This document shows positions 25,027-33,505 of a stretch of DNA of 33,523 bases, in pieces. Source of the DNA: Betaproteobacteria bacterium UBA2592 (GTDB lineage: Bacteria; Pseudomonadota; Gammaproteobacteria; Burkholderiales; Rhodocyclaceae). The notes under the pieces were generated by a model. That model did not search any database and was not told the origin of the DNA. It was given only the letters and a program-made list of their open reading frames with translations. Within the stretch, counting starts at the first letter, position 1, and each line of letters starts with the position of its first letter. The stretch is taken from NCBI GenBank assembly GCA_002340095.1, contig DDKS01000036.1, forward strand, positions 1-33,523, in the 5' to 3' direction. A program made the translations under genes and the position numbers.

Positions 25027-25443
25027 TCAGTGTTTTCCGCAGGGGGTGGCAGGGCGGGGAGTTGTGGGTGCCGTTTCCCGGGACAGTCCCTGGCGTTCAA
25101 GCTGACGCAGGTATTCCTGCCACAGCTCGTCCCGGTGCCGGCCCAGGTTGTAGAGCAGGTCCCAGGAATAGAGGCCCGAGTCGTGCCCGTCCGAGAAGAC
25201 GAAGCGCAGGGCGTAGTTGCCTACCGGTTCGATGCGCAGGATGTCCACATCCTTCTTGCCGGCCTGGAGTTTTTCCTGGCCGGGGCCGTGGCCGCGGGCC
25301 TCGGCGGAAGGGGTGAATACCCGCAGGAACTCGCAGCTCAACTGGTGGCGTTCTCCGCCGGGATAGACGAGTTCAAGGATGCGGGATTGCTGGTGCAGCA
25401 GGATATCGGATGGGATGGGGGTGGCGTCATCGAGACCAGCCAT
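25027..25443 (-). CDS. DUF971 (GBBH-like N-terminal domain) protein
   Basis: The 138-residue protein has the DUF971 layout: RILELVYPGGERHQLSCEFLRVFTPSAEARGHG, then VDILRIEPVGNYALRFVFSDGHDSGLYSWDLLYNLG. This resembles the small N-terminal domain of gamma-butyrobetaine hydroxylase, which binds zinc there. A C-terminal tail carries a single CGKH. An AAGGAG ribosome-binding sequence precedes the ATG. Co-location ahead of ubiE-ubiJ is a common betaproteobacterial arrangement, and an Fe-S or quinone-related accessory role is sometimes proposed for the family. The function here is unknown. Confidence 0.85.
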   Translation of the reverse strand: MAGLDDATPIPSDILLHQQSRILELVYPGGERHQLSCEFLRVFTPSAEARGHGPGQEKLQAGKKDVDILRIEPVGNYALRFVFSDGHDSGLYSWDLLYNLGRHRDELWQEYLRQLERQGLSRETAPTTPRPATPCGKH

Positions 25444-25499
25444 GGGGGGCTCCTTCGCAGGGTTTGATAGTTTAACTCAGTTGCCCGGCCTCTTGCGGG

Positions 25500-25517
25500 C
25501 TGTCATCATGCGGTAAT
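25500..25517 (+). promoter_or_regulatory. Pho-box-like PhoB binding site upstream of phoB
   Basis: CTGTCAT-CATG-CGGTAAT gives two heptamers spaced 11 bases apart, the PhoB box pattern (CTGTCAT, four bases, CTGTCAT). The first half is perfect and the second matches four of seven. A third, weaker unit CTTGCCT follows at the same spacing. It lies about 70 bases before the phoB ATG, the right position for autoregulation. Confidence 0.6.
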
Positions 25518-25570
25518 CTTGCCTTCATAGACTTCTCTCGGAAACGAAATATCCGAGGAGTTCCATCACC

Positions 25571-26263
25571 ATGCCTGCCAGTATTCTCGTGGTCGAAGAC
25601 GAACCGGCGATTCAGGAACTGATTGCCGCCAATCTGCAGATGGCCGGGCACCGGGTGTTGCGGGCCGACGATGGGGAGCAGGCTCTGCTGCGGGTGCGCG
25701 ACCAGGTGCCGGATGTGATCCTGCTCGACTGGATGCTGCCCGGTGTGTCGGGCATCCAGCTGGCGCGCCGTTTCCGTGCCGACGAGCGCACCCGGGAGGT
25801 GCCCATCATCATGCTTACCGCCCGTTCCGAAGAGGTGGACAAGGTGGCGGGCCTGGAGGCCGGTGCCGACGACTACGTGACCAAGCCCTTCTCGCCCAAG
25901 GAGCTGATGGCCCGCATCAAGGCCGTGCTGCGCCGCCGGGCGCCCCAGATGACCGAGGACAGGGTGGAAGTTGCCGGGCTGGTACTGGACCCCCTCACCC
26001 ACCGGGTCAGCGGCAATGGCCAGAGCATCGTGCTCGGGCCCACGGAATTCCGCCTGCTGCATTTCTTCATGACCCACCCGGAACGGGTACACAGCCGCAC
26101 TCAGTTGCTCGACCAGGTCTGGGGCGACCATGTGTTTGTGGAGGAGCGTACCGTGGATGTGCATATCCGCCGCCTGCGCGGTGCCCTGGAGGCCACCGGG
26201 CACGACCGGCTGGTGCAGACGGTGCGAGGCAGTGGCTACCGCTTCTCTGCGCATCCGGACTGA
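25571..26263 (+). CDS. phoB: Phosphate regulon response regulator PhoB
   Basis: This OmpR-family regulator of the phosphate-starvation response is 230 residues long. The receiver domain has acidic Glu9/Asp10, phospho-acceptor Asp53 (VILLDWMLPGVSG), Thr83 and Lys105 (YVTKPFSPKELMARI). The C-terminal winged helix shows LGPTEFRLLHFFMTHPERVHSRTQLLDQVWGDHVFVEERTVDVHIRRLRGALE and ends VRGSGYRFS. The LLDWMLPG and WG-x-x-V-[FY]-VE-x-RTVDVHI wording is typical of PhoB among OmpR regulators. The ATG follows GAGGAG. phoR begins 12 bases after its stop. Confidence 0.95.
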   Translation: MPASILVVEDEPAIQELIAANLQMAGHRVLRADDGEQALLRVRDQVPDVILLDWMLPGVSGIQLARRFRADERTREVPIIMLTARSEEVDKVAGLEAGADDYVTKPFSPKELMARIKAVLRRRAPQMTEDRVEVAGLVLDPLTHRVSGNGQSIVLGPTEFRLLHFFMTHPERVHSRTQLLDQVWGDHVFVEERTVDVHIRRLRGALEATGHDRLVQTVRGSGYRFSAHPD

Positions 26264-26275
26264 TACGGACGCCCC

Positions 26276-27616
26276 TTGGCCGCGCTCTGGTTCCATGCCC
26301 TGTCCGCTTTGGCCCTGCTGGGCCTGTTCGTGGTCCTGCCTGCCTGGATCATGGCTGGTGAATTCTGGGGCATGGCGGCTCTGGCCGGTGGTCTGCTCTT
26401 GATCAGCCTCTTTCACTTCATCTACCTGCTGCGCCTGCACCGCTGGCTCGAGGGGGGGGCGGACCAGCCGGTGCCCGAGGGGCGGGGCCTGTGGAACCAG
26501 ATCTTTGCCAGCCTGCACCGCCGCGCTCGGCAGCGCTCCGAACAGCAGCGCCTGCTGTCCGATGCCCTGGAGCGTTTCCGCCGCGCCGTGCAGGCCTTTC
26601 CCGACGGCATCGTCATCTTCAACCAGCACCACCAGATCGAATGGGTCAATACCAGGGCCGCCAGTCACTTCCGGCTCGATCCCCAGATCGACCGGGGCCA
26701 GCCGCTCACCAACCTGATCCGCCAGCCTGATTTCGTCGATTACCTGGAGCGGGGCGACTACAACGCCCCCGTGGTCTTCGCCAATCCCCGCTGTCCGGGC
26801 CAGACCCTGCTGGTTCAGGTGGTCTGCTACGCCCTCGGGGAAAACCTGCTGCTGTCCCGGGATGTGAGCGACCAGGAACGCCTGGACGTGATGCGCCGGG
26901 ATTTCGTGGCCAATGTCTCCCATGAGTTGAAAACCCCGCTGACCGTGGTGGCCGGTTTTGCGGAAATGCTGGCTGATCCGGACCTGGAACCGGATCCCGC
27001 CCAGGTGCGGCACTACATGGGCCTGATCGCCGAACAGACACACCGGATGCAGCGCCTGATCGAGGATCTGCTCACCCTCTCGATGCTGGAGTCCACCGCC
27101 GTGGCCCAGCGTGAGGAGGTGGTGGACCTGGAGGCTCTTTGTCAGACCCTGGTGCGGGATGCGGAAGTGCTGTCTGCGGGGCGACACCGCATCAGCCTCC
27201 GCATGGAAGGCTACATCCAGCTGCTGGCCAACCCCCAGGAACTGCGCAGCGCTTTTGGCAATCTCATCACCAACGCGATCCGGTACACCCCGGCCGGTGG
27301 CGAGATCCGCATCCACTGGCAGGGGGTGGCAACGGGGGGGGCCTTTACCGTTACCGACACCGGGATCGGCATTGCGGCGGAACACATTCCGCGGCTCACC
27401 GAACGCTTCTACCGGGTGGACCGGGGGCGCTCCCGCGAGACGGGAGGAACGGGGCTGGGGCTGGCCATTGTCAAGCATGTACTCAGTCACCACCAGGCCA
27501 CCCTGGAGGTGGAGAGCCAGCCCGGCAGGGGCAGCCGTTTCACGGCACGCTTCCCTGCCAGCCGTCTGCGCCATCCCCAGGAGGCGGCGCCGGGCTGGCC
27601 AGGTGTCGGGGTCTAG
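26276..27616 (+). CDS. phoR: Phosphate regulon sensor histidine kinase PhoR
   Basis: This 446-residue membrane sensor kinase has two N-terminal hydrophobic helices (ALSALALLGLFVVLPAWIMA; AALAGGLLLISLFHFIYLL) with almost no periplasmic part, as in PhoR. A PAS domain follows at about 101-200 (RRAVQAFPDGIVIFNQHHQIEWVN). The dimerisation/phospho-acceptor helix is FVANVSHELKTPLTVVAGFAEML with His216. The ATPase domain has the N box NLITNAIRYTPAGG, DTGIGI, and GGTGLGLAIVKHVLSHH. The first usable start is a TTG at 26276 without a clear Shine-Dalgarno, so translation may depend on coupling to phoB. The stop TAG shares CTAG with the stop of the convergent PilZ-like gene. Confidence 0.93.
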   Translation: MAALWFHALSALALLGLFVVLPAWIMAGEFWGMAALAGGLLLISLFHFIYLLRLHRWLEGGADQPVPEGRGLWNQIFASLHRRARQRSEQQRLLSDALERFRRAVQAFPDGIVIFNQHHQIEWVNTRAASHFRLDPQIDRGQPLTNLIRQPDFVDYLERGDYNAPVVFANPRCPGQTLLVQVVCYALGENLLLSRDVSDQERLDVMRRDFVANVSHELKTPLTVVAGFAEMLADPDLEPDPAQVRHYMGLIAEQTHRMQRLIEDLLTLSMLESTAVAQREEVVDLEALCQTLVRDAEVLSAGRHRISLRMEGYIQLLANPQELRSAFGNLITNAIRYTPAGGEIRIHWQGVATGGAFTVTDTGIGIAAEHIPRLTERFYRVDRGRSRETGGTGLGLAIVKHVLSHHQATLEVESQPGRGSRFTARFPASRLRHPQEAAPGWPGVGV

Positions 27617-29236
27617 CGCCTGAGTTCGTAGCTGACCCGGTCGAAATCCGGGCCACGCTCCAGCAGATGCTTGAGGACTACTGGCTGGATGGCTTCTTCG
27701 GTAGCCAGGGAGGCCGGGCGTTCGGCCCGGTAGATGCCGGTGGGGATGACCAGGGAGGGCGGTGCGTTGATGGCTTCGACCCCGGGCAGGAGGAAGGCGC
27801 GCACATAGGGTTCGCCATTGCCTCGGGCTCCCTCGTCGGGTCGCAGGGCCACGGCCTGGGGTATGCCCGGCAGCACCGACACCCCGAGGTATGCCCGGCA
27901 GCACCGACACCCCGAGGATCAGGTTGCCTTCGCTGGTTTCCTGCATCAGCCAGCTGGCCACGCCCAGCAGGTAACGTTCCCCGTCGTGCGGGCAGAGGGC
28001 CAGGATCTGGCCGTGGATCAGCTTCTGGCCGGCCATGGAGCGGCCCAGGCGGAAGCCGTTGGCCGAGTGGTTGATCACCTCCCACTGGTCCACGGGGAAA
28101 TCCAGCTTGCACTGGCGGATGTGCAGTGTCTTTTCCGGTTCCAGCATGTGGCGGAAGGTGGCCATGTCCTCGAATTCCTTGCGGGAATAGGTGCGGGCCG
28201 CCTCCGGCTGGACGAATTCCTTGCCGGAAATGGCCAGATGCATGGATTCGAAGCCGCTGCACAGCTTCACGTGGCCGCTGGCGGCATAGCGGCGGAAGCG
28301 GCGGGGGATGGCGTGCTGGGTCCAGGGACCCACCAGCCGGGCAAGGAGCTTGCGCGCATGGTTGTTGGTTTCCTCACCCAGCCCGAGCTGGGAAGGCAAC
28401 ATGCGCTGCTGCAACTGGTTCTGGATGTTGGCGATCTGTACCGCCAGCCGGGTCGTGTCCAGACGCCGGGCCGAGCTTCCCACCATGCAGTTGCTGGCCG
28501 GCTGCAGGGCTTTGTCCTGCATCAGGTCTACCACGAACGGGGGGATTTCCAGGTCCGAATCCACCGGCTGGATGGCCACCAGGGGGGCCCAGAGGTAGGC
28601 CCAGCGGCGGATCAGGTTCAGGTCTCGGACGCTGTGGCTGTAGGGACTGGCGTTGTCGATCAGGAGCAGGGTGATGTAGGTGGCGGCGCAGTGGGTGGTG
28701 TGCTGCTCGCCCTCCAGGGGGTCCAACACCGGCTCCGTGGCCACGCCCCATTCCTCGGCGGTTTCGTAGTAGCCGTGCAGATCCAGCCAGATGCCCCGGG
28801 GCAGTTCCTGACGCGCCTGGTAGTGTTCGAGGATGATGGCGCCGGTGTAATAGAGGTTGCGGTGCAGGATGCCGGCCATGTAGGGGGCAAAGTGTGGGTC
28901 GTGGGGGTCGGCGTGCACCCCCTGGGCGCAGTGGTTGTAGGCCCGGCTCATCTTGCGGAAGGTATCCACCACCATCAGGAAGCGGGTTTCTTCGAGCTCC
29001 CCCAGGGGCAGCGGCTTGTTGTGGTAGTGGCGGGCGGTTTCCTCGGCCACGAAGCACAGGGGCACCCGGATCTGTTCCAGGACTGCCAGATAGATGTCGG
29101 CACCCGGCGGGTTGGCCTTGAGGCCATCCAGTATCTGGTTGATCTGTTCGAGGGCCACCGGGGGATTGGCCAGGGGTAACTGGGCGATCAGTCCGACACC
29201 GGTTTCCAGGTCGGGTATCAGGGGGGGAGAGGTCAT
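27613..29236 (-). pseudogene. PilZ-like domain protein, frameshifted by a 28-bp tandem duplication
   Basis: The gene starts at 29236 (MTSPPLIPDLETGVGLIAQLP, with GGAG before it). It runs as a coherent protein for about 440 residues to GNLILGVSVLPGIP, then continues coherently in another frame as QAVALRPDEGARGNGEPYVRAFLLPG to a TAG at 27613. The break is an exact tandem copy of 28 bases (27860-27887 and 27888-27915). Removing one copy restores a 531-residue frame. The C-terminal third resembles a divergent PilZ domain (WEVINHSANGFRLG, an N-x-S-x-x-G match; then a GVSVLPG strand). The N-terminal part is helical and not recognised. Unrepaired, the first frame would run on antisense through phoR and phoB to 25472. 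Whether this is real decay, switching or a sequencing artefact cannot be told here. Confidence 0.75.
27860..27915. repeat. Exact 28-bp tandem duplication
   Basis: The 28 bases at 27860-27887 are repeated without any mismatch or spacer at 27888-27915, and the next two bases (GG) also match, giving 30 bases identical at offset 28. As 28 is not a multiple of three, it shifts the reading frame of the PilZ-like gene. Confidence 0.95.
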
Positions 29237-29305
29237 AACGCGTGCTCCGGGCGCAAACGGCGGTACAACTGCACAGCCCCCAGTTTATCAGCCTTGCCCG
29301 GTGCT

Positions 29306-29347
29306 GGCATGAAAAGGGGCCGGCATCGGCCGGCCCCTTTTCATGCC
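29306..29347 (-). terminator. Long GC hairpin after the DUF3683 gene
   Basis: A perfect 18-bp stem (29307-29324 with 29329-29346, starting GCATGAAAAGGGGCCGG) closes on a 4-base loop. It lies 16 bases past the stop of the DUF3683 gene and before the PilZ-like gene. The arms contain AAAAGGGG/CCCCTTTT, so each strand has only a four-T run inside the stem rather than a classical tail. It is probably a terminator or a 3' end-protecting hairpin. Confidence 0.65.
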
Positions 29348-29361
29348 GCGTCGGCACGGCC

Positions 29362-32300
29362 TCAGAGCAGGACCCGTTCGATGCCACCGTTATTGGCCTT
29401 GCGCACATAGTCGGCCATCCAGTTCTCGCCCAGCAGGTAGCGGGCCATTTCCACCACGATGTATTCAGCCTGGACCTCGGCATCGTCCTGATAGCGGGAC
29501 AGCCCCTGGAGGCAGGAGGGGCAGGAAGTGAGGATCTTCACCTGACCGTCGAACGAGTCCCGGCGCAATCTGGCCGCACCCTGCTCGATTTCCTGTTGCT
29601 TGCGGAAGCGCACCTGGGTGGAGATGTCGGGCCGGGTCACGGCCAGGGTGCCGGACTCGCCGCAGCAGCGGTCGGACAGTTCCACCGGCTGGCCCATCAG
29701 TTCATTGACCACCTTGATGCCCGAATGGATCTTCATGGGGGTGTGGCAGGGGTCGTGGTACATGTAGCGGCTGCCCTGCACGCCGTCGAGCTTGAGGCCC
29801 TTCTCCATCAGGTATTCGTGGATGTCCATGAGCCGGCAGCCGGGGAAGATCTTCTCGAATTCGTACTTGAGCAGCTGGTCCATGCAGGTACCACAGGAGA
29901 CCACCACGGTCCTGATGTCCAGGTAGTTGAGGGTGTTGGCGACCCGGTGGAACAGCACCCGGTTGTCGGTGGTGATCTTCTGGCCCTTGTCCTCCTCGCC
30001 GGCCGAGGTCTGGGGGTAGCCGCAGCACAGGTAGCCTGGGGGCAGCACGGTGATGGCGCCCACTTCGTAGAGCATGGCCTGGGTGGCCAGGCCCACCTGG
30101 CTGAACAGGCGCTCGGAGCCGCAACCGGGGAAGTAGAACACCGCATCCGATTCCTCGCTGGTCTTCGCCGGGTTGCGGATCACCGGAATCACGCTGTCAT
30201 CCTCGATGTCGAGCAGGGCCCGGGAGGTGCGCTTGGGGAGACCGCCGGGCATGGGCTTGTTGATGAAGTGGATGATCTGGGCCTTGACCTCGGGGCGGCC
30301 CAGGGTGGCGGGCGGGTGCTTTACCTGACCCTGGATCAGCCCCAGGGATTTGCCGATCTTGTGCCCCAGGCGCTGGGCCTTGTAACCCCAGTCGATCATC
30401 ACCTTCCTGACCAGCTTGATGGTGGCCGGGTCCCTCATGGTGAGAAAGGCCATGGCCGCAGCGGTGCCGGGCACGAACTTCTTCTTGCCCTGCTTCCTGA
30501 GGAAATTGCGCATGGCGATGGTGACGTCGCCGAAGTCGATGTCCACCGGGCAGGGGTTGAAGCACTTGTGGCAGACCGTGCAGTGATCGGCCACGTCGTT
30601 GAACTCGTCGAAGTGTTGCAGGCTGATGCCGCGCCGGGTCTGCTCCTCGTACAGGAAGGCTTCGATCAGCAGGCTGGTGGCGAGGATCTTGTTGCGCGGG
30701 CTGTAGAGCAGGTTGGCCCGGGGCACGTGGGTGGAGCAGACCGGTTTGCATTTGCCGCAGCGCAGACAGTCCTTGATCATGTGGGAGATGCGGCCCACTT
30801 CGGACTGCTCCATGATCAGGGATTCGGTGCCCAACAGGCTGAACGAGGGGGTGTAGGCATTGGACAGGTCGCCGCCGGGCATCAGCTTGCCCTTGTTGAA
30901 GCGGCCTTCCGGGTCCACCTTGGCCTTGTACTCGCGGAAGGGGCGAATCTCGTCTTCGGTGAGGAATTCCAGCTTGGTGATGCCGATACCGTGCTCGCCG
31001 GAGATCACCCCGTCGAGGCTGCGGGCCAGCTTCATGATGCGTTCCACCGCCCGGTTGGCGGTCTGCAGCATCTCGTAGTTGTCGGAATTGACCGGGATGT
31101 TGGTATGCACGTTGCCGTCGCCGGCATGCATGTGCAGGGCCACGAACACCCGGCCGCGCAGCACCTCCTTCTGGACGCTGTCCATCTTCTCCGACAGGGG
31201 CCGGAACACCGGGCCGTCGAAGATGAAGTCCAGGGGTTCCTTCAGCTCCTTCTTCCAGGAGGCTCGTACCGAGTAATCCTGCAGGCGGTGGAACAAGGTG
31301 GGCTGCGCCGCCTTGTTGGTGAGCTCTCCGGCGACGATACCGAACTCGGCAAAGCGGGCTTCGGCCTGGGCCAGGGGCAGGTCCAGGTTGTCCAGCATCC
31401 ACTGCCAGCGGGCCCGTACGGTGGCTACGTGCTCCAGGGCCTGATCGCGCCGGTCGCCGATCAGTTCGGTCTTGTCCAGTTTCGAATCGCCGACCTTCAC
31501 CGGCAGGTCGCCCTGGAAGAATTCCTTCAGGGCATCGCACAGGGCCAGCTTGTTCTGCAAGGAAAGCTCGATGTTGATGCGCTCGATGCCGTCGCAGTAC
31601 TCGCCCATGCGCGGCAGGGGAATCACCACATCTTCATTGACCTTGAAGGCGTTGGTGTGGCGCGAGATGGCGGCGGTGCGGGAGCGGTCGAGCCAGAACT
31701 TCTTGCGGGTTTCCGGGGTCACGGCGATGAAGCCCTCGGCACCGCGGCTGTTGGTCATGCGCACCACTTCCGAGGCGGCGTTCATCACCGCGTTCTCGTC
31801 GTGGCCGACGATGTCGCCGATCAGTACCATCTTTGGCCGTCCGTGGCGCTTGGCCTTGGTGGCGTAGCCGACTGCCTTGACGTAGCGCTCGTCCAGGTGT
31901 TCCAGGCCAGCGAGCTGCACGCCCGCCGCGTGGCCGGCACCGCCCGGCTTGAAGTAATCGGTGATTTCGACGATGGAAGGTACGGCCTCGCGCACCTGGC
32001 CGAAGAATTCCAGGCAGACGGTGCGGGTGACGGGGGGCATCTTGTGCAGCACCCAGCGGGCGGCGACGATGATGCCGTCGGTGCCTTCCTTTTGCACCCC
32101 GGGCACGCCGCCCAGGAACTTGTCGGTCACATCCTTGCCCAGGCCGGTCTTGCGGCAGCGGGCGCCGGGCATTTCCAGGATTTCCTCGCCGAGCAGCTTC
32201 TTGCCCTCGGCGTCGAAGCGCCGGAGGCGGAACTGCACCTTTTCCTGTTCGTGGATCTTGCCGAAGTTGTGGTTCAGGCGCTCCACTTCCAGCCAGTTGC

Positions 32301-33237
32301 CGTCCGGCGTCACCATCTTCCACCACGCCAGGTTGTCGAGTGCCGTGCCCCAGAGCACGGCCTTCTTGCCGCCGGCGTTCATGGCGATGTTGCCGCCGAT
32401 GCAGGAGGCGGAAGCCGAGGTGGGGTCCACGGCGAATACCCGGCCGGCCTTGCCGGCAGCATCGGAAACCCGGTCCGTGACGACACCGGCGCCGGTGCGG
32501 ATCGTGGCATAAGGTTCGGTATGCCCGGGCAGGACGATTTCCTCGACCGGGCCCAGGTCGATCAGCTTTTCGGTGTTGATGACCGCCGAGTAGCGGGTGA
32601 GCGGTACGGCCCCGCCCGTGTAGCCAGTGCCGCCGCCCCGGGGGATGATGGTCAGGCCGGCTTCGATGCAACCACGCACCAAGGGAGCAACTTCCTCCTC
32701 CGTGTCGGGATAGAGCACCACGAAGGGATATTCGACCCGCCAATCGGTGGCATCCGTGACGTGCGCAACCCGGGCCAAGCCATCGAAAGCGATATTGTCC
32801 TTGCGGGTATGGCGGCCCAGAATCTTCTGTACCTTCTTGCGCAACTGGGCGGTTTCCAGGAACCACTGTTCGAAGCGGCCCACGGCTTCCCGGGCGGCCA
32901 GCACCAGGCGGGCCACCTTGGCACTGCGCTCCGGGTCCTCGTCGCGGGTCGCCTCCCGGCGCTTTTCGACCTCGGCCAGGCGGTGGTGCAAGGCGTCGAT
33001 GAGGGCGTGTCGCCGCTCGCGGTTGGCGAGCAGGTCGTCTTCCAGGTAGGGGTTGCGCTGCACCACCCAGATGTCGCCGAGTACCTCATACAGCATCCGG
33101 GCGGAGCGGCCGGTCACCCGTTCGCTGCGCAGTTCGTCCAGGACCTGCCAGTTTTCCTCGCCCAGCAGGCGGATGATGATTTCCCGGTCGGAAAAGGAGG
33201 TGTAGTTGTAGGGAATCTCTCGGAGGCGTGCGGTCAT
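29362..33237 (-). CDS. DUF3683 / FAD-linked oxidase / 4Fe-4S / CCG-domain fusion protein
   Basis: This 1291-residue multidomain oxidoreductase resembles a fusion of a D-lactate/glycolate-type dehydrogenase with its Fe-S subunits. Order: DUF3683 region (about 1-160, TSFSDREIIIRLLGEENWQVLDELR); PCMH FAD-binding domain (about 168-310) with PRGGGTGYTGGAVPL and CIGGNIAMNAGGKKAVLWG; FAD-oxidase C domain with HMHAGDGNVHTN (about 704) and SGEHGIGITK (about 749). Next come two 4Fe-4S motifs, CLRCGKCKPVC (about 822) and CTVCHKCFNPCP (about 886). Two heterodisulfide-reductase-like CCG modules follow (GYLCCGYPQTSAG, about 1072; SDRCCGESGTLA, about 1192). No signal peptide or membrane helix is seen, so it is probably cytoplasmic, perhaps membrane-associated. 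The substrate is unknown; a 2-hydroxy acid is the family-based guess. Confidence 0.88.
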   Translation of the reverse strand: MTARLREIPYNYTSFSDREIIIRLLGEENWQVLDELRSERVTGRSARMLYEVLGDIWVVQRNPYLEDDLLANRERRHALIDALHHRLAEVEKRREATRDEDPERSAKVARLVLAAREAVGRFEQWFLETAQLRKKVQKILGRHTRKDNIAFDGLARVAHVTDATDWRVEYPFVVLYPDTEEEVAPLVRGCIEAGLTIIPRGGGTGYTGGAVPLTRYSAVINTEKLIDLGPVEEIVLPGHTEPYATIRTGAGVVTDRVSDAAGKAGRVFAVDPTSASASCIGGNIAMNAGGKKAVLWGTALDNLAWWKMVTPDGNWLEVERLNHNFGKIHEQEKVQFRLRRFDAEGKKLLGEEILEMPGARCRKTGLGKDVTDKFLGGVPGVQKEGTDGIIVAARWVLHKMPPVTRTVCLEFFGQVREAVPSIVEITDYFKPGGAGHAAGVQLAGLEHLDERYVKAVGYATKAKRHGRPKMVLIGDIVGHDENAVMNAASEVVRMTNSRGAEGFIAVTPETRKKFWLDRSRTAAISRHTNAFKVNEDVVIPLPRMGEYCDGIERINIELSLQNKLALCDALKEFFQGDLPVKVGDSKLDKTELIGDRRDQALEHVATVRARWQWMLDNLDLPLAQAEARFAEFGIVAGELTNKAAQPTLFHRLQDYSVRASWKKELKEPLDFIFDGPVFRPLSEKMDSVQKEVLRGRVFVALHMHAGDGNVHTNIPVNSDNYEMLQTANRAVERIMKLARSLDGVISGEHGIGITKLEFLTEDEIRPFREYKAKVDPEGRFNKGKLMPGGDLSNAYTPSFSLLGTESLIMEQSEVGRISHMIKDCLRCGKCKPVCSTHVPRANLLYSPRNKILATSLLIEAFLYEEQTRRGISLQHFDEFNDVADHCTVCHKCFNPCPVDIDFGDVTIAMRNFLRKQGKKKFVPGTAAAMAFLTMRDPATIKLVRKVMIDWGYKAQRLGHKIGKSLGLIQGQVKHPPATLGRPEVKAQIIHFINKPMPGGLPKRTSRALLDIEDDSVIPVIRNPAKTSEESDAVFYFPGCGSERLFSQVGLATQAMLYEVGAITVLPPGYLCCGYPQTSAGEEDKGQKITTDNRVLFHRVANTLNYLDIRTVVVSCGTCMDQLLKYEFEKIFPGCRLMDIHEYLMEKGLKLDGVQGSRYMYHDPCHTPMKIHSGIKVVNELMGQPVELSDRCCGESGTLAVTRPDISTQVRFRKQQEIEQGAARLRRDSFDGQVKILTSCPSCLQGLSRYQDDAEVQAEYIVVEMARYLLGENWMADYVRKANNGGIERVLL

Positions 33238-33356
33238 CGTGGTTGGCGGCGGAGCCGTTCCTGCAAAAAAAGAATTCTAACTTACCGGCCCCGGGGCTGG
33301 GGCGCGGGGCCGGCAGTGCGATGCGTGGGTTGGACAGCGTCCGGATACGTTTGGTT
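33238..33356. other. Upstream region of the DUF3683 gene
   Basis: The upstream region has a T-rich patch and, on the minus strand, TAGAAT near 33273-33278 as a possible -10, but no convincing -35. The ribosome-binding sequence before the ATG is weak. Nothing else is recognised. Confidence 0.35.
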
Positions 33357-33505
33357 TAGCAGGCCGTTGAAAAACTACTGCGGTGGGCCATCTGCGGTCT
33401 TGCGCGGTGCTCGCTTTCTCGCCTATCTACTTGATAGGCTGCGGTCGCTGCGCTCCGTGTGCCTTGCATCTGGCCATCCTCGCTACGCTTTTCAAGGGCC
33501 TGTTA
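33357..33505. repeat. Dispersed repeat copy B with terminal inverted repeats
   Basis: The left end TAGCAGGCCGTTGAAAA (33357-33373) and the right end TTTTCAAGGGCCTGTTA (33489-33505) are inverse complements with 15 of 17 matches. The 149-base body lacks a credible gene and shares several blocks, in the same order and orientation, with 10393-10511. This is the layout of a miniature non-autonomous element (MITE-like). No transposase lies in the window. Confidence 0.75.

Noticed and set aside
27860..27915. Two 28-bp repeat units as a minimal CRISPR array
   Set aside because: There is no spacer between the units, they lie inside a coding sequence, and no cas gene is near.
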